Source: Pseudofrankia coriaricola (GTDB lineage Bacteria > Actinomycetota > Actinomycetes > Frankiales > Frankiaceae). From it: DNA of 64,000 nucleotides. Shown piece by piece: positions 60,411 to 64,000 of the stretch. Position 1 is the first letter of the stretch, and every line of letters starts with the position of its first letter. Location: assembly GCF_001854805.1 (NCBI RefSeq), contig NZ_MBLO01000223.1:110758-174757 (forward strand). Direction: 5' to 3'. The notes beneath the pieces were generated by a model. That model was not told the origin of the DNA and did no database searches. It worked only from the letters and a program-made list of their open reading frames with translations. A program made the position numbers and the translations under genes.

Positions 60411-61178
60411 TCACGAGTCCGGGAAAAGGGGCCAGCCCGCCATAAGGCCGCCGTCGACCGTGAGGACATGACCGGTGATATAGCCCGCCTTGTCCGAGCC
60501 TAGGAACTGGACGGCCTCGGCGATCTCCTCCGGCGTGCCCGCCCGGTGCAGCGGCAGCACCGAGTCGACCGCGTCACGCGCGCTGTCAGTGCCGGTGAAC
60601 CGCTCGTACATCCCGGTCCTGGTAAACCCTGGGGCGATGGCATTGACCCGGATACCGTGAGCGGCGCCTTCGAGGGCAGCCGCCTTCGTGATGCCGACGA
60701 CCGCGTGTTTGCTGCCGACGTACACGGCCGCATCGGGGTAACCCATCAGACCAAATGCGGAGCTGGCGTTGACGATACTGCCTCCGCCCTGCTCCCTCAT
60801 GGCCCGGAACTCGTGCTTCAAACACTGCAGGGTACCCTTGACGTTCGTATCGAAGACCGACTGGTAACTCTCGTCGGTCATCTCGGTCACCGAGCCGGGT
60901 GTTCCTTCGATGCCGGCGTTGTTGAAGGCAACATCGATCCGTCCGAACCTGACGATCGCGCGGTCGGCGATGTTCTTCACCTCCGCGTCGCAACGAACGT
61001 CGGCACACACGAACTCGACCTGGGCACCAAGATCGCCGAGCTCTCCGGCAAGCTGCTCGCCGGCGTCCATGTGGCGGCCTGAGACGACAAGATTTGCACC
61101 CTCACGGGCATACGCGAATGCGGCGGCGCGGCCGATACCCGTGAGCGCACCCGTAATAACGACAACGGGAACAGACAA
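60411..61178 (-). CDS. Short-chain dehydrogenase/reductase
   Basis: A 255-residue SDR with TGALTGIG near the N-terminus, VVSGRHMD after the second strand, NNAGIEG, a Ser in VNASSAFG, the active-site YVGSK, and the C-terminal GHVLTVDGG. Arg/His after strand two suggest NADP(H). The TTG at 61178 is chosen because GAAAGGGG lies 8 nt upstream and because the next residues begin the first strand directly (SVPVVVITG); other starts give an unlikely leader. Possible operon with the LLM gene. Confidence 0.82.
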   Translation of the reverse strand: MSVPVVVITGALTGIGRAAAFAYAREGANLVVSGRHMDAGEQLAGELGDLGAQVEFVCADVRCDAEVKNIADRAIVRFGRIDVAFNNAGIEGTPGSVTEMTDESYQSVFDTNVKGTLQCLKHEFRAMREQGGGSIVNASSAFGLMGYPDAAVYVGSKHAVVGITKAAALEGAAHGIRVNAIAPGFTRTGMYERFTGTDSARDAVDSVLPLHRAGTPEEIAEAVQFLGSDKAGYITGHVLTVDGGLMAGWPLFPDS

Positions 61179-61271
61179 CCTCAAGACCCCTTTCCAATCA
61201 CCTGACAGTCCGTTCCCGCTGGCGAAGGATCTAAGCGCACAACTCCGTCTGCCGAGCTCGTTTCTCGGCAG

Positions 61272-61477
61272 GACCTCGGCCTGTGGATGAGCGCCTTCGC
61301 CCACACCGAGTTCGAGGCGGTCCAGCTCATCCCGGCCGTCCTGCTTACGCAGTTCATGCCGTGTGGCATCCTGACCCCCAACACGAGATGATCCCCGTCC
61401 TCTATGAGATCAGCATCGTCATGCCCATGTCCTACGTGGTCGACGCCTCGACGGAGATCCCGAGGGCGGTGACGTAG
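61272..61477 (+). pseudogene. Frameshifted C-terminal fragment of an ABC-2 permease
   Basis: The first frame reads LGLWMSAFAHTEFEAVQLIP and on to CGIL before a stop at 61391. A second frame continues HEMIPVLYEISIVMPMSYVV to DASTEIPRAVT and TAG. Joined, these match the end of DrrB/YhgE-type ABC-2 permeases (SAFARTEFQAVQFMP, then a PLSYAVD segment). The shift lies near 61370-61385. The larger N-terminal part is gone. Confidence 0.7.
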
Positions 61478-61502
61478 TCACGCGAACTCACCGGGAGTGG
61501 TC

Positions 61503-61859
61503 ATGACAGTGAAACTGAACCGGAGGTCCTACGAGCACGCTCGAGCCCTGATCGAGAATCGGCGGGTGGTGCTGGACGACGGGGACGACTGGAGCGAGCA
61601 CCGGCCGTCAGTGCGGCGGGAGAACGAGTTCCTCGATGAACACGGTTTCGAGGAGTACCAGAAGTGGTTCCTGGGCATCGACGACGAGGCTGGCGAAAAT
61701 CGGAAGGCCCGGTACAGGTTCTCTTGCGGAGACTTCGAGAACGTCGACCGGTGCGGCGTCCTGTCAGCCGAGTCGAGGGCCGGACAGTGCGGTCATCTCG
61801 ACATCGAACACGCCGCGGCCCACCTTCATGGAATGCTCGACATGGCACGCGCCGGATAG
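61503..61859 (+). CDS. Uncharacterised conserved small protein (copy 1)
   Basis: A 118-residue protein opening VKLNRRSYEHARALIENRRV, with blocks DDWSEH, GIDDE, GDFENV, RCGVLSAESRAGQ and AAAHLHGML. GGGAG lies 6 nt before the ATG. The second copy at 63211-63579 on the other strand is about three quarters identical by eye. The many His, Glu and Cys residues in kept positions could bind metal, but this is a guess. Family conserved in actinobacteria as far as I recall, without known function. Confidence 0.8.
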   Translation: MTVKLNRRSYEHARALIENRRVVLDDGDDWSEHRPSVRRENEFLDEHGFEEYQKWFLGIDDEAGENRKARYRFSCGDFENVDRCGVLSAESRAGQCGHLDIEHAAAHLHGMLDMARAG

Positions 61860-61951
61860 GCGGCGACGTCGGGGCAGGCGCCGGGACGGCCGGTGGCTCG
61901 CCACTTCGTGCGGCTCGCCACGTGAAAAACGATCCTCACAGGAGGCCCGCT

Positions 61952-62401
61952 ATGCCGGTGATCGGTGTGACCAGGTTCGTGCGCTTTTTCCGGATCGCCG
62001 CCGGACTGGACATCGACAAGAACGACCTGAAGCGCTACAGCGACTTCGTCAACGACAAGATCTACGATCTCCTCCTCATGGCGCAGGCCACCGCGAAGGC
62101 CAACAGCCGAGATGTCATCCAGCCGTGGGACCTGCCCATCACCAAAGGTCTCCAGGAGAGCACCCACCGGTTCCGCGATCTCGATGAGGAGATCGAGCTG
62201 CGTCCCATCCTGGAAATGATCGCGGCTCGGCCCCCGCTGGACGCGGCCCTGAGCGACGAGACGACCGACCGCCTTCCCCTGATCGTCGGTGGACTCAGCC
62301 TCGCGCTCGCCAAGGCCTTCACGATCATCGAGCCCGGCGTCAAGCAGCCCGCGACCGAGGAATGGGAACGAGCCCGCCGGACCTTCGACCTCCTGCTCTG
62401 A
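61952..62401 (+). CDS. DUF1931 double histone-fold protein
   Basis: A 149-residue protein of the DUF1931 family, whose known structures (from Aquifex and Thermus) show two archaeal-histone-like folds in one chain. The N-terminal half MPVIGVTRFVRFFRIAAGLD with NDKIYDLLLMAQATAKANS and the C-terminal half LPLIVGGLSLALAKAFTIIE repeat the helix pattern. AGGAGG is upstream of the ATG. Whether it binds DNA in bacteria is unsettled. It is flanked by two inverted copies of the same small gene and by pseudogenes. Confidence 0.83.
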   Translation: MPVIGVTRFVRFFRIAAGLDIDKNDLKRYSDFVNDKIYDLLLMAQATAKANSRDVIQPWDLPITKGLQESTHRFRDLDEEIELRPILEMIAARPPLDAALSDETTDRLPLIVGGLSLALAKAFTIIEPGVKQPATEEWERARRTFDLLL

Positions 62402-62817
62402 GGTAACGGTCGGTCTGACGTGGCGGTCGTCGGGGTGGCCAGAAGGCCCGTCTGGTCGGCAGAGCGAGGTTCGGCGGAAACCCGGCGACCCGCCGATCGC
62501 GCCCCGATCTTGTGGGTGGCGAGCGTGCCTCGTTGCAGCTCAGGGGCAGCTCCCTCGGTGATGCCCCCGGTGGGGACCTTTCGTAAACGCATTGCCACTT
62601 TCGTAAACGCATTGCCAGCAGCGGCGGTCGTGGCACCGCCTCCTGCGGGGGACGCCTCGGCGACGGCGTGGCCTGCGGGAACGCCCGCAGTGTCGATCGC
62701 CCGACCGAGGGCACGCCACGCGAACGCTGTGCCCGGGAGGCGGCCCACAGCGACCATGTCAGATATCCCCTGGGCTGGGCTGTCAAGCGGGCTGGGACAG
62801 GTAGATCTCGGCGTCCG
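62402..62817. other. Intergenic stretch with tandem duplication
   Basis: About 415 bp between the DUF1931 gene and the BON remnant. It contains a perfect 20-bp tandem duplication (62578-62617). No intact gene is recognised. Confidence 0.5.
62578..62617. repeat. Perfect 20-bp tandem duplication
   Basis: CTTTCGTAAACGCATTGCCA occurs twice without a gap (62578-62597 and 62598-62617). The unit is AT-richer than its surroundings. It looks like a recent slippage duplication in non-coding DNA. Confidence 0.9.
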
Positions 62818-63089
62818 GGCCGCGGCGATATCGGCGTCCGTCCGTTCGCCGGAGGTCGGCAGGCGAACCTCGATGTCGTTGGCGACCGCCGTCACCCCGC
62901 GTACCCGCTTACCGCGTTCTCGGCTAGCCACTTCTTCGTGTAGGTGTCCACCCAGCCAGTCAGCGTCACCACGCCGCCCTTGACGATGACGCCGATCTCG
63001 TTGGGCTGCACCGGGGCGTCCCACTTCAGCTCTTCGAGAACATCCTGCTGTATTTGCTCGTCAGTTCGAGCTGCCGCTGCGGTGGTCAC
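62818..63089 (-). pseudogene. Frameshifted, truncated BON-domain protein gene
   Basis: From a GTG at 63089 the minus strand encodes RTDEQIQQDVLEELKWDAPV and GVVTLTGWVDTYTKKW, a first BON domain. After AENAV the frame breaks. The next frame continues RVRGVTAVANDIEVRLPTSG and ERTDADIAAA, the start of a second BON domain. Restoring one A at about 62909 joins them. After AAA the similarity ends, so the 3' end is also lost. BON proteins are envelope or osmotic-stress proteins. Confidence 0.72.
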
Positions 63090-63210
63090 CTGTCCTCGCT
63101 CTCCGTCACCGCGCCGGCCGGACATCATCGCAAGGAGTTGATCTGACACTATCCGGTCGCAGCCGTGGGTCGGTTCAGGAAACCGGGGCGGCGACTGGCC
63201 GTGTACTGGC

Positions 63211-63579
63211 TCAGATGCCAGGCTTTGTCGCATATATCAGGTCCAGCATTCCATGCAGGTGGGCAGCGGCCTGCTCGATGTCGAGGTACTTGTACTGCCC
63301 GGCTCTGGACTCGGCGGTCAGGACGCCGCAGCGGTGCACGTTCTCGAAGTCACCGTACGGGAACTTGTAACGACCCTTCCGATCTTCACCGACCTCGTCA
63401 TCGATCCCTAGATACCACTTCTTATATTCACCGAAGCCGTGCTCGTCAATGAATCTGTTCTCCTGCGCGGCGGACGGCTGGTGCTCGCTCCAGTCATCCC
63501 TGCCGTCCAGCACCACCTTCCGATCTTCGACCAGTTTCCGGGCGTGCTCGTAGGATCTACGATTCAGCTTCACCGACAT
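63211..63579 (-). CDS. Uncharacterised conserved small protein (copy 2)
   Basis: A 122-residue paralogue of the protein at 61503-61859, in opposite orientation, with the same blocks (VKLNRRSYEHARKLVEDRKV, DDWSEH, YLGIDDE, YGDFENV, RCGVLTAESRAGQ, AAAHLHGML). AAGGAAGAT is upstream of the ATG. The region spanning the start codon and ribosome binding site is duplicated in tandem (63571-63620). Function unknown. The Cys found in copy 1 at the FSCGDF position is replaced by Tyr here, so any metal site is not fully shared. Confidence 0.8.
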   Translation of the reverse strand: MSVKLNRRSYEHARKLVEDRKVVLDGRDDWSEHQPSAAQENRFIDEHGFGEYKKWYLGIDDEVGEDRKGRYKFPYGDFENVHRCGVLTAESRAGQYKYLDIEQAAAHLHGMLDLIYATKPGI

Positions 63580-63620
63580 GATTATGATCTTCCTTCACCG
63601 ACATGAGTATGATCTTCCTT
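63571..63620. repeat. 25-bp tandem duplication over a start region
   Basis: Two copies of a 25-bp unit beginning CACCGACATGA (63571-63595 and 63596-63620) differ at one base. On the minus strand each copy carries AAGGAAGATCAT followed by ATGTCGGTG, so the ribosome binding site, start codon and first codons of the small gene are doubled. The outer start opens a 15-codon frame (MSVKEDHNHVGEAES) that overlaps the real gene out of phase. Confidence 0.85.
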
Positions 63621-64000
63621 GCGTCCAAGGTCAGCGGATGACCACCCGCCGCCGGTTCGCAGGGCCGGGGTAGTGGGACGCCCGATCTTTCGACGCGTGG
63701 TTGGCGGCGAATCGTCCCGGTGGCCAGTGTGAAACAGTCACCCCCGCTGCGCAACAGGTGGAGGTTCCCGAGATCATCCGATCGGTCGGGATTAAGATGC
63801 GGGCGCATCGGTACCAGCACCGGCAGGGAAGCGTGTCGGATATCGAGGCATAACATTGATAACGGGGTCGTATCCAGAGTTTTAGACGTCGGCCGCCAGC
63901 GGACTGTGGGAGTGTTGTTTCCTTCAGTCGGTGGTGGGCATCAACCGAATCTTGCCGCCGAGTGGGCAGGGGGCAGCGTCGTGTCGAATCGTCTGTTCCG
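63621..64000. other. Window end without a recognised gene
   Basis: The last 380 bp show no domain I recognise. A plus-strand frame near 63730-63853 reads QQVEVPEIIRSVGIKMRAHR and stops, but its codon pattern is mixed and I do not call it. Confidence 0.4.

Noticed and set aside
1-64000. Search for tRNA, rRNA, riboswitch (including cobalamin), integrase or intact insertion sequence
   Set aside because: None could be supported by eye. In particular no cobalamin riboswitch was recognised before eutB, and no transposase with a DDE motif was found among the frames read.

Overview
The window is high-GC DNA with the layout of a soil actinomycete: short or overlapping GTGA/ATGA gene junctions, frequent GTG and TTG starts, F420-type LLM oxidoreductases, many TetR regulators, and large stores of branched-chain-type (Liv) ABC transporters, SDRs and amidohydrolases. 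A Frankia/Pseudofrankia-like or mycobacterium-like chromosome is the best guess. That is an inference from gene content; no rRNA or tRNA gene is present to settle it.

Region 1 (1-31.1 kb) is mostly catabolic. A minus-strand set (SDR, Liv-type binding lipoprotein, SRPBCC protein) lies opposite a TetR gene, followed by a membrane diguanylate cyclase. Then comes a Liv transporter operon (fused LivHM permease, LivG, LivF) and its TetR gene. A long plus-strand acyl-CoA cluster follows: amidohydrolase, type III CoA-transferase, acyl-CoA dehydrogenase, APH-type kinase, LLM oxidoreductase, a Zn-ribbon/OB-fold protein with a thiolase-like partner, a second binding lipoprotein, two SDRs and a quinone oxidoreductase. 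A two-gene ABC-2 exporter with a two-component system, a metallo-beta-lactamase-fold hydrolase, a DUF2993 protein and a VOC protein end this part.

Region 2 (31.1-41.4 kb) is the most unusual block. It holds an amidohydrolase, a TetR regulator, a binding lipoprotein and a Liv transporter built from two fusion proteins: an MFS-like membrane domain joined to a LivF ATPase, and LivH-LivM-LivG in one chain. Three promoters there share one design, with the palindrome GAGTGAGTTCTCACTYG exactly filling the 17-bp spacer between -35 and -10. This defines a compact TetR regulon.

Region 3 (41.5-47.1 kb) holds small regulatory and stress genes: a TetR gene with its palindrome, an Hsp31/DJ-1-like protein with a TfoX-like protein, a GntR-TetR double-DNA-binding regulator facing an FAD monooxygenase, and a Uma2 protein.

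Region 4 (47.5-55.3 kb) is an apparent ethanolamine operon. A CdaR/PucR-type regulator faces an amino-acid-type ABC transporter (lipoprotein, permease, ATPase), a DadA-like FAD oxidase, and EutB and EutC of B12-dependent ethanolamine ammonia-lyase.

Region 5 (55.3-64 kb) is patchy and decaying: a frameshifted remnant, a coiled-coil protein, a Tat-exported Dyp/EfeB peroxidase, a YVTN beta-propeller lipoprotein, an LLM enzyme, an SDR, and a small island around a DUF1931 histone-fold protein. The island has two inverted copies of an uncharacterised 118-122 aa protein and pseudogenes of an ABC-2 permease and a BON protein. Other gene fragments lie at 11.8, 41.5 and 47.4 kb.
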